Notes: generated from the letters alone by a model not told the origin. A stretch of DNA of 64,000 bases from Pedobacter hiemivivus (GCF_004331685.1 NZ_SJSM01000003.1:434001-498000); one strand, 5' to 3'; positions 17,628-27,039 are shown, counted from the first letter of the stretch. Translations and numbers: made by a program.

Positions 17628-17808
17628 AATCCTAAAGTCTGTGGTCGTTGATCTGGGCTTTGCTAATTAGCTGATAGACTGTATAAGTGTTTATGCAGCC
17701 TATTTTGTTGTTATACCTGCGAGTTGTGTTTTTGGGTGTCCAAAAATCTGTTTGCTTTTGCTTTGGCAAAAGAGAGAAAGCTGTGTAACTTGGTTTCTGT
17801 CATGATGT
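17628..17808. other. Intergenic region between the toxin locus and uvrC side
   Basis: No reading frame of interest was seen. A hairpin CTTTTGC-TTTG-GCAAAAG lies at 17755-17772 without a T-run in either direction, so I do not call it a terminator. With the regulator remnant next to it, this forms a 320-base gap between two convergent genes. Confidence 0.4.
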
Positions 17809-17937
17809 TTATTGTGAAAATCCGCTATAAAGCAGCAATATTGTTGTTAAAAAATCCTTGAACTTCTTTTTTATGAGCATGGTGTCAATGATCTTAAAGA
17901 CTACTGTACGATCTTCCTCATCGAGCTTGTTTTCGAA
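17809..17937 (-). pseudogene. C-terminal remnant of an XRE-type regulator
   Basis: Read on the minus strand, this stretch encodes NKLDEEDRTVVFKIIDTML then a lysine-rich KKKFKDF and ends at a stop (17809-17811). The pattern matches the C-terminal tail of small Bacteroidota helix-turn-helix (XRE) regulators. A stop codon lies just before the match and no DNA-binding part precedes it; the uvrC 3' end lies there instead. It is therefore a decayed gene tail. The family call is from pattern memory. Confidence 0.5.
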
Positions 17938-17947
17938 TTATAGTTGG

Positions 17948-19771
17948 TTAATCGGGTTGGATAGACCGTTTTCCATCACTTCCAAAATAACCCTGCAAGG
18001 CTTTCAACTGTGCTTTATTCAGCACCTTTTCCAATTCCGCTTCCTTCGCCTCTTTGATCTTTTTTACAGATTTGAAATGCTGAAGCAGCTTATCCGCGGT
18101 AGTTTTTCCAATACCTGGAATTTGTTCAAGTTCCGTTTTGAGTGTGCCTTGATCCCTCTTTTTCCTGTGAAAGGTAATACCGAACCTGTGAGCCTCATCT
18201 CGTAACTGCTGAATCACTTTTAAGGTCTCAGACTTCTTATCCAGATACAGCGGATAAGGATCTCCGGGGAAGAATAATTCTTCCAGTCGTTTCGCAATTC
18301 CAATTACTGTTACCTTCTTCTCGATGCCTAGTTTTTTTAAACTGGTCATAGCAGAGGAAAGCTGGCCTTTACCACCATCAATGATGATCAGTTGAGGTAG
18401 CGGGTCCTCTTCTTCAAGCATGCGCTTATATCGCCTGTAAACGGCTTCCTCCATTGTGGCGAAATCGTTAGGCCCCTCAACGGTTTTTACGTTGAAGTGT
18501 CTGTAATCTTTTTTGGAAGGTTTGGCATCTTTGAACACTACAATTGCAGAAACCGGATAGGCACCCTGGAAGTTGGAGTTATCAAAACATTCGATATGTT
18601 GAGGTAATTTAGTAAGCCCAAGATCTTTTTGCATTTGCGTAAGGATCCTGTCTGTCCGTAAATCTGGGTTTAACTTCTCGTATTGGTTCAGTTTCTCCTT
18701 TTTGAAGAAGAGTACATTTTTCTGTGAAAGCTCAAGTAGCTTTTTCTTTTCGCCCAATTTTGGGACGGTAAATTTCAGGTTCTTATCGATCAGTGTAATG
18801 TCGAAAGGAACGATGATCTCTTTTGAAGTACTGTTAAATCGGTTACGGAACTCCGTAATGGCGATAGTCAATAGTTCCTCATCGGTTTCATCCAAACGCT
18901 TCTTGATCTCGATCGTTTGGGTTTGAATGATGCTACCGTTCATCACTTTCAGGTAATTTACAAATGCATAGCGTTCATCTGAAGCAATGCTGACCACATC
19001 TATATTGGTAATGGCACTGTTTACAACGGTCGACTTGCTTTGGTATTTTTCAAGCACCAGCAATTTGCGCTGGTATTGGTGGGCAAGCTCGAAGTTTAAA
19101 TCGGCAACGGCTTTTTTAATGACCTGATTGACGTCTTTGATCACGTTACCAATTTTCCCGTTCAGGATATCCTTGATCTCTTCAATATTTGAGTCGTAGT
19201 CTGCCGCTGTTTGATAAGCCTGGCAAGGACCTTTGCAGTTTCCTATTTGGTATTCGAGACATACTTTGAACTTCCCGTCATCAATGTTTTTAGCATTAAG
19301 GGGAAGGTTACAAGTACGTAAGGGATAAGTTTCTTTAATTAAATCAAGGATGGTGTGCATCATCCCTACAGAGGCGTATGGGCCAAAGTAGGTAGAACCA
19401 TCCTTAATCATTTTCCTGGTCCAGTATAAACGCGGAAAGGGCTCTTTTTTGATGATGATCCATGGATAGGTCTTATCATCTTTAAGCATGATGTTGTACC
19501 TCGGCTGGTGCTTTTTAATCAGACTGTTCTCTAAAAGCCAGGCATCAATCTCAGTGTCGACAATGGTAAACGTGATGTTACGGATTTTAGAAACCAGTAC
19601 CTTGGTTTTTCCGTTCATCTGGTTGTCCTTATTAAAATAAGAGCCAACCCTGTTTCTTAAATTCTTGGCCTTACCGATATAAATGAGCGTGCCATCAACG
19701 TCCCAATACTGGTATACACCAGGATTATTTGGAATGTCGGACAGGGCCTTTTTATAATCGAAAGCACTCAT
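17948..19771 (-). CDS. uvrC: Excinuclease ABC subunit C
   Basis: UvrC makes both incisions around DNA lesions in nucleotide excision repair, with UvrA and UvrB. The 607-residue protein has an N-terminal GIY-YIG nuclease (GVY at 18-20, YIG at 31-33, Arg in KNLRNRVGSYF), a cysteine cluster (FKVCLEYQIGNCKGPC), a UVR domain for UvrB contact (about 210-245), an RNase H-like second nuclease (HIECFDNSNFQG, LIIDGGKGQL, DEAHRFGITFHR), and C-terminal helix-hairpin-helix motifs (LEQIPGIGKTTADKLL). Length and order are standard. The start ATG at 19771 fits the family. It lies 24 bases downstream of the penicillin-binding protein gene on the same strand. Confidence 0.96.
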   Translation of the reverse strand: MSAFDYKKALSDIPNNPGVYQYWDVDGTLIYIGKAKNLRNRVGSYFNKDNQMNGKTKVLVSKIRNITFTIVDTEIDAWLLENSLIKKHQPRYNIMLKDDKTYPWIIIKKEPFPRLYWTRKMIKDGSTYFGPYASVGMMHTILDLIKETYPLRTCNLPLNAKNIDDGKFKVCLEYQIGNCKGPCQAYQTAADYDSNIEEIKDILNGKIGNVIKDVNQVIKKAVADLNFELAHQYQRKLLVLEKYQSKSTVVNSAITNIDVVSIASDERYAFVNYLKVMNGSIIQTQTIEIKKRLDETDEELLTIAITEFRNRFNSTSKEIIVPFDITLIDKNLKFTVPKLGEKKKLLELSQKNVLFFKKEKLNQYEKLNPDLRTDRILTQMQKDLGLTKLPQHIECFDNSNFQGAYPVSAIVVFKDAKPSKKDYRHFNVKTVEGPNDFATMEEAVYRRYKRMLEEEDPLPQLIIIDGGKGQLSSAMTSLKKLGIEKKVTVIGIAKRLEELFFPGDPYPLYLDKKSETLKVIQQLRDEAHRFGITFHRKKRDQGTLKTELEQIPGIGKTTADKLLQHFKSVKKIKEAKEAELEKVLNKAQLKALQGYFGSDGKRSIQPD

Positions 19772-19795
19772 TGAAATATAATATGCTATGGTTTA

Positions 19796-22015
19796 TTAAA
19801 AACCTAATTTTTCTTCTGATTCAGGTTTTTGTTCCTGTTGTTGATATTTATCGCAGTCGTAAACAATTGTTTCTCCATTTTTAGGCGGAGCAAAATCTGC
19901 CTGTGAAATTTTCAACTTTGGATTGGCATACACGCGCCTCATGAAACCGGCAAAGATTGGCAATGCGGTTGTTGCACCATCACCACCAGCAGTACTGGTG
20001 AAATGGAACGCACGGTCTTCACAGCCTGTCCAAACGCCAGCAACTAATTGCGGACTGATCCCCATAAACCAACCGTCAGAGTTGTTTTGGGTAGTTCCTG
20101 TTTTGCCGCCGATAGCTCCTTTAACGCCGTATTTAGCAGCCAAGCGCCAACCGGTACCATGGGTGATCACACCTCTAAGCATTCGGGTCATCACATAGGC
20201 AAGTTCTTCACTAATTACCGGTTTTGGAATGGGCTTTTCATTATAAAGTACAACACCATTTCTATCTTCAATCCTTACAATATAGCTAGGCTTAGTCCAT
20301 ACTCCTTTATTGGCAAAAACACTGTACGCGCCAACCATATCGTACACAGAAGCATCAAATGAACCTAGTGCGATAGAAGGGTAAGCCGGCACATCGGAGG
20401 TAATACCCATTTTTTTTGCCAATGTAGCTACTGCATTTGGTCCCACTTGTTTCATTAAATAGGCCGCAATATAGTTTTGTGATAGTGCCAGTCCTTTTTG
20501 TAGGGTAATATAACCTGGGACTGTTCCTCCAGACTTTGGCGTCCATGCTGGACTTCCCGGAACTTCGATAGTTACAGGCTCATTTAATACGGTAGTACAT
20601 GGCGAATAACCATTTTCTATAGCCACAGTATAGGTGAATGGTTTGGCGGTAGAGCCCACTTGCCTTGTTCCCATTTTTACCTGATCATATTTAAAATGCT
20701 CATAATTGATACCACCAACCCATGCTTTAACAAATCCTGTTTGCGGATCCATAGCCATCATGGCATTTCTAAGTAGCATTTTATAGTATTTTACCGAGTC
20801 GATCGGTTTCATTAACGTATCAATGTCTCCTCTCCAGGTAAAGATGTTTAGCCTGGTAGGGGTGTTGAAGTCTTTTTTGATCTCTTCTTCAGATTTACCT
20901 TCCGACTGAAGCGCCTTGTAACGGTCTGATCTTTTCATCCCTTGTTCTATCTGAAGCTCTTTGCCTTTAAAAGGATTTCTGCCTTTCCAACTCTTGTCAA
21001 ATGAAACTTGCAGCGTCTTCATGTATTCTCTCTGTGCCTCCTCGGCATAGGTCTGCATGTCGTAGTTTAGGGTGGTGTAGATCTTTAACCCATCTCTATC
21101 CAAATCGTAAGGCACGCCATTATTGGTGATGTCACGCTCCTGGAAGATTCTTTTGATGTCGGTTTTTAGGACTGCTCTGAAATAAGGAGCAATGCCATCA
21201 TTTACGGTTGCTGCACTAAAGTGAAGACCAAGTGGTTTTTCTTTTTCAGTCTCGTATTGTTGCTCAGTCAATAAGTCGTTCTTTACCATTAATCCCATAA
21301 TCGTATTTCTACGCGCCAATGAACGGTCAGGGTTGCGGGTAGGTGAGTATCGGCTAATACCTTTCAGAATACCGATTAGGGTAGCTGATTGTGCAACGGT
21401 TAATTTATCTGGAGTGGTATCGAAATAAACTCTGGCGGCCGATTTGATGCCGTACGCCTGATTACCAAAATCAACAGTGTTCAGGTACATCACCAGAATT
21501 TCCTCTTTGGTATAGTTGCGTTCTAACTTCACCGCAATCACCCATTCCTGGAATTTTTGAAGGAGACGTTTGGCAAAGTTTTTTTGTCTGCCTTCTTCAG
21601 AGAAAAGGTTCAAAGCAAGCTGTTGCGTAATGGTACTACCACCTTGTTTTTTTCCAACCAAGGCATATAGGAATATGGTGAATGTACGTTTGAAATCGAT
21701 ACCAGAATGCTCTTTAAACCGGATGTCTTCTGTAGCAATTAAGGCATTGATAACATTCGGAGAAATTTCCTGATAGTTGATATTGGAACGGTTTTGTATA
21801 AAATAAGTACCCAATACCTTGTTCTCATCATCTAGAATTTCTGATGCTTGGTTACTTTTAGGGTGTTCTATGTCTCTGAAAGAGGGAAGGGTACCAAATA
21901 CACCAAATCCAATAGCCATAATGAACAGTGCAAATACTACGATCCCACCTATTAATAGCTTCCATAACCCAAAATTGTACTTCCTGATATCTTCTTTCGA
22001 AAGTTGTTTGTTCAT
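19796..22015 (-). CDS. mrcA: Class A penicillin-binding protein (PBP1A-type)
   Basis: This is a bifunctional peptidoglycan polymerase and cross-linker anchored by one N-terminal transmembrane helix (about 14-36). The GT51 glycosyltransferase domain has EDIRFKEHSGID with the catalytic Glu, and GGSTITQQLALNLF. The transpeptidase domain has the active-site motif STAK near residue 455, the SQN triad motif in LSQNYIAA, and KTGTT near 637. The protein of 739 residues has normal length for Bacteroidota. It starts 1 base after the stop of the upstream SprE/PorW-like gene, so the two are co-transcribed. Confidence 0.93.
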   Translation of the reverse strand: MNKQLSKEDIRKYNFGLWKLLIGGIVVFALFIMAIGFGVFGTLPSFRDIEHPKSNQASEILDDENKVLGTYFIQNRSNINYQEISPNVINALIATEDIRFKEHSGIDFKRTFTIFLYALVGKKQGGSTITQQLALNLFSEEGRQKNFAKRLLQKFQEWVIAVKLERNYTKEEILVMYLNTVDFGNQAYGIKSAARVYFDTTPDKLTVAQSATLIGILKGISRYSPTRNPDRSLARRNTIMGLMVKNDLLTEQQYETEKEKPLGLHFSAATVNDGIAPYFRAVLKTDIKRIFQERDITNNGVPYDLDRDGLKIYTTLNYDMQTYAEEAQREYMKTLQVSFDKSWKGRNPFKGKELQIEQGMKRSDRYKALQSEGKSEEEIKKDFNTPTRLNIFTWRGDIDTLMKPIDSVKYYKMLLRNAMMAMDPQTGFVKAWVGGINYEHFKYDQVKMGTRQVGSTAKPFTYTVAIENGYSPCTTVLNEPVTIEVPGSPAWTPKSGGTVPGYITLQKGLALSQNYIAAYLMKQVGPNAVATLAKKMGITSDVPAYPSIALGSFDASVYDMVGAYSVFANKGVWTKPSYIVRIEDRNGVVLYNEKPIPKPVISEELAYVMTRMLRGVITHGTGWRLAAKYGVKGAIGGKTGTTQNNSDGWFMGISPQLVAGVWTGCEDRAFHFTSTAGGDGATTALPIFAGFMRRVYANPKLKISQADFAPPKNGETIVYDCDKYQQQEQKPESEEKLGF

Positions 22016-22016
22016 T

Positions 22017-24848
22017 CTAATAGTTGTTTTTATAAAATACCAGGTATTTGTTTAACAAATCTTTACTGGTTAATTTATCAAAGTTTTCTTTACTGATGAT
22101 GAAGCTACTGTAGATGTTAGCAGGGACTTTCATGATCTGTTTCAATTGAGGCGCAATTCCCGATGCGTAAGCTTTCGCGTCGTCAAAATTACTAAAGTTC
22201 CCTACATATACCAGCTGATCATTGTCAAATTCTTTCAGTTGATGTTTTAAGTTGGATCCGGCATAGTTCCCTCTATTGAATTGTCCGATGCCGAATCGGG
22301 ATGAGCTGAGCGTTAAAGCCGCATCCGCTACGTCAATCACATAATAGTATACTGTAGAGGTAGCCGTACTGAAAATACTTTCTACTTTAGCCGGTACTGG
22401 AACAGGTGTTGCTGGGATTTCAACTGGTTTAATAGCTGCAATTGTGTCAGTTTTGGTTACCGGGAGTGTTGGTTGAACAGTTACAGGTTTTGGTACTACA
22501 GTCGGCACAGGTGTCGGTACTACTGTCGCGACAGGTTTCTGTACCGGTGTTTGTACAGGCATTGGTGCTGGCGTATATACTTGTGCTGCTTTGAAAGGAG
22601 ATTCTCCTGGATCGAAATCAGGCAATGCAATTCTTCTGTTTTTGAATTCAGCCAGATGCGCATTGATATAAGCAATGTGGTCTTTTGCGAGCGGAGTGAT
22701 CAGCCTGTCATCAGGGAATGCTGTAGTGATCCCATTCAATGCGGTTAATAACGGATCTATAGAATTGGTTCGTCCGATCGAAATGGCTTTCAAATAGGCA
22801 TACTGTGGCGACAGATAGTTCGCTGCGTTTGCTTGCTGAGCTTCATCAACACGTTGAATAACGTTATTAAATTCTTTCTGTTGGTATTGGTCGAAGATGT
22901 CGTTATACTGCTTATTGATCGCTGTTTCCATTTCTGTCTGTTTGATAGAGAAAGAAGGATCAAGGATTGTTTTTGCATATACAGAGTTCGGGAACTCTTT
23001 TAATATTTTGTTCTTGTATTGCTCGGCTTTGGCTTCATCTTTATTTTTATTGATGAGGAATAGGCTATAATAGGTGGCCGATAAATGGTTGTTTGCTGGG
23101 AAACGAGCTAAAAGAATTTGATAAACTTCGTCAGCTTCTTCAGGGTCGTTGAGTTCCTGCAAATAGAAGTTGGCAATGTCGTAATAGGCATCAATGATTT
23201 TTTGATCTGATTTAGCCAATAGCTCCGGAGTACCAGGTAAAGCATCAGCATAGGCTTTGATTTCTGCTTCCTTACCTGCAAGCGCCAATGCATTTTGACC
23301 TGGATCTGTAACAGCAGGGTTATTAATGACATTTGTGATCTCCTGAATGGTAGTTTGTGCAGATGAACGGATGCTTTGACGCCAGTTGTTCTCTAATTTT
23401 CTGTTTCCCCATTTCTTTTTAAAATCTGAATAACCAGTGCTTAAAGCAGCTGGATTATTAAAATAGAAGGTGCTGGAACCTGGTGCTTTCTTACTGCCAG
23501 ATTCGTAAGCTCCAAATGGTGATGGGACCGCGTTATTTTGAGCAATAACTAGTGGTTTGTCTGCCACAGGAACGAATAGGGATTGTATTTTAAGTAAGCG
23601 ATCTTGTTCTGGTAATCTAGCGATCGCCTGTAGCGTGTCTTCTTTTGAAATGATCTGGTAACGACTGGTTAGGTATTCCAGGTTTTGAGTCTTTTTAACA
23701 ATAATGTCGTAGCCCGGATAGCTTTTGGGTAGTGTATTTACAGCGCTATCATAATACAGTTTGGCATTTAGATAATTATGCAACTGTTTAAAGTTGAGGT
23801 CGGCTATTTTTAAATAAGAAAGACCTTTTTGATATTGGTTCTTAGCACTCTTTTGGATAGACTTTTTGTATTGTTTTATCGCGTTGTCATAATCTCCATC
23901 TGCGGATAGACTTTCGGCTATCTGATAATACACCTGGTCATTATAGTCTGTGTTTTTATCGTCCTTTAGAAGTGCAAGCAGTTCATCCTGGCGATTGGTT
24001 TTTTTAGTGCTCAATAAGGCATTGAGCTTAATCTGGTTTAGGTTGGCATTAAAATACATTTCGAACGGAGCATTGCTTCTTTCGACTCTTCTGTAATTTA
24101 ATAAAGCCTCTTTATAGTTTTTCTGTTGTTCTGACAATTGCGCCAGAATATAGGTCCACCTGATTTTGTTTTGACTATTGCTACCCTCTTTGATGGCCTC
24201 TTTTAAAAATGAAATGGCCTCAGGGTACTTATGCTGATAAATAGCCATTTGGGCAAGGGTTGCCAAAGGTTCTGCTTTGTTTTTCTTTGAAGCGGCAATG
24301 GCATAAGCCAAGGTGTCTAGTTCTTGTTTGGCTTCGCTAAGTCTTTTTACCTGCATTAAACTTCTGGCTTTCCAGTTTAAAGCTTCGATATAGCTATTGG
24401 TACTTTTTTTAAAGTTTTTGGTGGTATAGTCGAAATACTCTGTGGCATTAAAATAGTTTCCTTTATAAAATTGAGCCTTTCCCATCAGGTTATAGGCATC
24501 GTCGAGGTAGTTGCTATAGTTTTTTTCAAGGATGATGACCTGGGCCTTTTTAATGACTTCATCTATTGATTTACCACCTGTACCTTCCTTTACCATAAAG
24601 TTATCATCGATCTCTGGTCCGAGGTAAACGGGTAAAATCTGATCATAATTTTCCGGGAAGCTTTCGGCAAGTTCTTGCTGATGGGCAGTAAGGATTACAT
24701 TGGAGTTATATATATAATTATAACGGGCAGTCAAATTCTGCATACTGCGGGTTGTTGCATTGTCTTTTTGTGAACCGCAGGCGTAGATTATACAAACGCA
24801 TATACTAAATAGTACTACCTTTATATTGTGAATAGCGTAGTTTTTCAA
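22017..24848 (-). CDS. TPR lipoprotein, SprE/PorW-like T9SS accessory protein
   Basis: The product has 943 residues. It begins with a lipoprotein signal (IIYAC, Cys24), then MQNLTARYNYIYNSNVIL and long TPR-rich helical repeats (about 100-720), a Pro/Val-rich linker (about 756-821), and a SPOR-like C-terminal domain (about 835-943). The N-terminus (short lipoprotein lead, RYNYIYN, then 'ILPVY') resembles SprE/PorW, a lipoprotein needed for type IX secretion and gliding that links the ring and motor to other envelope parts. A generic TPR lipoprotein remains possible. Its stop is 1 base before the penicillin-binding protein start, and its promoter region is shared, divergently, with the atp operon. 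Confidence 0.72.
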   Translation of the reverse strand: MKNYAIHNIKVVLFSICVCIIYACGSQKDNATTRSMQNLTARYNYIYNSNVILTAHQQELAESFPENYDQILPVYLGPEIDDNFMVKEGTGGKSIDEVIKKAQVIILEKNYSNYLDDAYNLMGKAQFYKGNYFNATEYFDYTTKNFKKSTNSYIEALNWKARSLMQVKRLSEAKQELDTLAYAIAASKKNKAEPLATLAQMAIYQHKYPEAISFLKEAIKEGSNSQNKIRWTYILAQLSEQQKNYKEALLNYRRVERSNAPFEMYFNANLNQIKLNALLSTKKTNRQDELLALLKDDKNTDYNDQVYYQIAESLSADGDYDNAIKQYKKSIQKSAKNQYQKGLSYLKIADLNFKQLHNYLNAKLYYDSAVNTLPKSYPGYDIIVKKTQNLEYLTSRYQIISKEDTLQAIARLPEQDRLLKIQSLFVPVADKPLVIAQNNAVPSPFGAYESGSKKAPGSSTFYFNNPAALSTGYSDFKKKWGNRKLENNWRQSIRSSAQTTIQEITNVINNPAVTDPGQNALALAGKEAEIKAYADALPGTPELLAKSDQKIIDAYYDIANFYLQELNDPEEADEVYQILLARFPANNHLSATYYSLFLINKNKDEAKAEQYKNKILKEFPNSVYAKTILDPSFSIKQTEMETAINKQYNDIFDQYQQKEFNNVIQRVDEAQQANAANYLSPQYAYLKAISIGRTNSIDPLLTALNGITTAFPDDRLITPLAKDHIAYINAHLAEFKNRRIALPDFDPGESPFKAAQVYTPAPMPVQTPVQKPVATVVPTPVPTVVPKPVTVQPTLPVTKTDTIAAIKPVEIPATPVPVPAKVESIFSTATSTVYYYVIDVADAALTLSSSRFGIGQFNRGNYAGSNLKHQLKEFDNDQLVYVGNFSNFDDAKAYASGIAPQLKQIMKVPANIYSSFIISKENFDKLTSKDLLNKYLVFYKNNY

Positions 24849-24888
24849 TTATAGGGTGGTTTAGTGCTTATAAACAACAAAATATATG

Positions 24889-24896
24889 CAAAAGTA
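24889..24896 (-). promoter_or_regulatory. Candidate -7 element for the SprE/PorW-like gene
   Basis: On the minus strand this is TACTTTTG, a perfect TAnnTTTG, 41 bases before the start codon. The nearest upstream TTTTG is 24 bases away, slightly longer than the usual spacing. Confidence 0.4.
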
Positions 24897-24952
24897 TTTT
24901 ATTCATCATTAACTTCTTAACAAAACCTGTTTTATTTATAAATCATTTCTCT

Positions 24953-25174
24953 ATGATAGATCCTAATGAGAAGAAAAAGGAAGTAAATAACTTTGCCCGT
25001 TACTCCTCGATCAGTTTTCAAATGATTGCTGTGATTGGTGTGTTCGCTTATGCAGGATATGAGATTGATGCCCATAGGAATAGCAAGAGTCCGATTTTTA
25101 CTGCCATATTGAGCTTGTTGGGTGTGGTGATCTCCTTGTATCAGGTTGTTAAACAATTAAATAAAGAGAAATGA
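24953..25174 (+). CDS. AtpZ/AtpI family small membrane protein
   Basis: This 73-residue protein has two hydrophobic segments (about 22-37 and 47-65) after a polar, lysine-rich start (MIDPNEKKKEVNNFARYSSI). The FARYSS-FQM--V pattern, with an acidic GYEID loop, fits the AtpZ/AtpI family that precedes atpB in many bacteria and helps assemble or supply the c-ring (known for AtpI; some AtpZ/I complexes move Mg or Ca). It is the first gene of the ATP synthase cluster. The exact subfamily is not settled. Confidence 0.8.
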   Translation: MIDPNEKKKEVNNFARYSSISFQMIAVIGVFAYAGYEIDAHRNSKSPIFTAILSLLGVVISLYQVVKQLNKEK

Positions 25175-25198
25175 TTACATAAATCGGGGCTAAATATA

Positions 25199-25206
25199 TA
25201 CTTTTG
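25199..25206 (+). promoter_or_regulatory. Candidate internal -7 element in the atp cluster
   Basis: TACTTTTG matches TAnnTTTG and lies 15 bases before the TTG start of the next gene. No good -33 TTG is present. It could give a second transcription start with a very short leader. Confidence 0.35.
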
Positions 25207-25221
25207 TGAAAATTTACTGAT

Positions 25222-25608
25222 TTGAGTTTAGCACGATTTACATTTTCTTATTTGTTATTTACGGTGGTACTTGGTGCCATCGCTTATTTATTACCATCTG
25301 TTTTTCCTGACGTTAAGATTCTGGCCAACAAGTTTTGGGTGGTCTTCGGATTCCTGGCTGGGATTACTTTTATAGCTTATGTAGTAGCTGATCTGGGGAT
25401 GAAGCGCAATCCTGAAGCGGGTGTAATGGCCATTATGGCATCAATTGCACTGAAGATGATTTTCTCTATGGCTTTTGTACTGATTTACAGTGTGAACAGT
25501 AAAGAAAAGGGGATGGTTTTCGTCCTGAATTTTTTTTCTTTATATTTATTGTTCAGCTTCTTTGAAATATACTCTTTGTTACGTAACTTGCGCCACCAAA
25601 ATAAATAG
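25222..25608 (+). CDS. Conserved small membrane protein of the atp cluster
   Basis: The protein has 128 residues with four hydrophobic segments (about 6-25, 38-57, 68-90, 96-116) and short loops. It begins with TTG: an in-frame stop lies at 25207-25209 and the next ATG would remove half the protein. It sits between the AtpZ/AtpI-like gene and atpB, a place where AtpI-type or subunit-I proteins are often found. It may be a c-ring assembly factor. No family motif was recognised. Confidence 0.65.
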   Translation: MSLARFTFSYLLFTVVLGAIAYLLPSVFPDVKILANKFWVVFGFLAGITFIAYVVADLGMKRNPEAGVMAIMASIALKMIFSMAFVLIYSVNSKEKGMVFVLNFFSLYLLFSFFEIYSLLRNLRHQNK

Positions 25609-25625
25609 TAAAAATCTGCGACTAA

Positions 25626-26753
25626 ATGGATTGTAGCCACGTTTTTGAATTTAAAGTTAATAGGTTAATTGTTGTTTTTACGCTTTTTTTAGCGCTTTTC
25701 TCTGCTACACCGGCGGCTTTTGCCCAGGTTGACAGTGTAACAACTGATAGTACTCATGCCGAGACTAAGGCTGAGAAGAAGTTTGATATCGGTAAGTTTG
25801 CTTTGCATCACATTGCCGATTCTCATAGCTGGCACGTTATAGGTCATACCTATATCAACCTACCAGTGATTTTGTATACCCCAAGTGGTTTAGTTACCTT
25901 CAGTTCTGGAGATTTCAATCATGATGATGAAGCTACTGTAGTAGTGGAACGTAAAGGGCAGCGTTTTGTTAAAATGCACGAGAAGATTTACTATGCTTCT
26001 GAAATTGCGAATGCGCACGGACAGTATGTAGAATTAGATGAAAAACATCATGCATTAAATGCACGTCCGCTTGATTTGTCTATCACCAAAAACGTTTGTA
26101 CGTTGTTTTTATCTATCATCGTTTTGCTTGCTGTGTTTTTCAATGTAGCTAGTGGTTATAGAAAACGTAAAGGTAAATCTCCAAAAGGATTGCAATCATG
26201 GATGGAGCCGATTATTCTATTTGTACGTGATGATATCGCTAAACCAAACCTTGGTCATAAATACGAGCGTTTCATGCCTTATTTGTTAACCGTGTTTTTC
26301 TTTATCTGGTTCAACAATATGTTGGGTCTGGTTCCATTTTTACCTGGAGGTGCAAACTTAACTGGTAATATTGCGGTAACCATGATTCTTGCGATTGCTA
26401 CATTTGGTATTACTGTATTCAACGGTAATAAATACTACTGGAAACACATCTTTATGCCTGATGTACCATGGTGGATGTATATCGTTATGGTTCCGGTTGA
26501 GTTGTTCGGTATCTTTACTAAGCCTATTGCCTTAATGATTCGTTTGTTTGCTAACATTACTGCAGGACACATCTTGGTGTTGTCATTGATCTGTCTTGTG
26601 TTTGTATTCAACAGTCTATATATAGCTCCGATCTCTATTGCTTTTGCAGTATTCATTGGCGCGATCGAACTACTGGTAGCATTTATCCAGGCGTTTATAT
26701 TTACGATTTTGTCGGCCCTGTTTATCGGAATGGCAATTGAAGAACACCATTAA
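25626..26753 (+). CDS. atpB: F-type ATP synthase subunit a
   Basis: Subunit a forms the two proton half-channels against the c-ring. The 375-residue protein begins with a signal-like hydrophobic segment ending AAFAQ, then a His-rich periplasmic domain of about 110 residues (typical of this phylum), and then the membrane part. The essential arginine lies in MIRLFANITAGHIL (Arg306), and the last helix has the conserved IELLVAFIQAFIFTIL pattern. ATG at 25626 follows the previous stop by 17 bases. Confidence 0.95.
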   Translation: MDCSHVFEFKVNRLIVVFTLFLALFSATPAAFAQVDSVTTDSTHAETKAEKKFDIGKFALHHIADSHSWHVIGHTYINLPVILYTPSGLVTFSSGDFNHDDEATVVVERKGQRFVKMHEKIYYASEIANAHGQYVELDEKHHALNARPLDLSITKNVCTLFLSIIVLLAVFFNVASGYRKRKGKSPKGLQSWMEPIILFVRDDIAKPNLGHKYERFMPYLLTVFFFIWFNNMLGLVPFLPGGANLTGNIAVTMILAIATFGITVFNGNKYYWKHIFMPDVPWWMYIVMVPVELFGIFTKPIALMIRLFANITAGHILVLSLICLVFVFNSLYIAPISIAFAVFIGAIELLVAFIQAFIFTILSALFIGMAIEEHH

Positions 26754-26770
26754 TAAGAATTATTTTTTAA

Positions 26771-27004
<234 letters not shown>

Positions 27005-27013
27005 AAATTAAAC

Positions 27014-27039
27014 GGTACCAGGTAGAGATATCTGGTACC
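27014..27039 (+). promoter_or_regulatory. Stem-loop between atpE and atpF
   Basis: The perfect 8-bp stem GGTACCAG / CTGGTACC has a 10-base loop and no T-run. It lies 10 bases after the atpE stop. It may be a 3'-end stabiliser or partial attenuator that sets a higher level of the multi-copy c subunit. This is inference from position. Confidence 0.5.

Noticed and set aside
17755..17772. Hairpin CTTTTGC-TTTG-GCAAAAG as a terminator
   Set aside because: No T-run follows in either direction, so termination is not supported.
17858..18205. Plus-strand frame of 115 residues at the uvrC 3' end
   Set aside because: It runs antisense to the uvrC C-terminus and the regulator remnant, has no family pattern, and its composition is explained by the uvrC codons.
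22385..22580. Low-complexity GT/AC-rich stretch in the SprE/PorW-like gene
   Set aside because: It encodes the Pro/Val-rich linker of the lipoprotein and is in frame, so it is not an independent repeat element.
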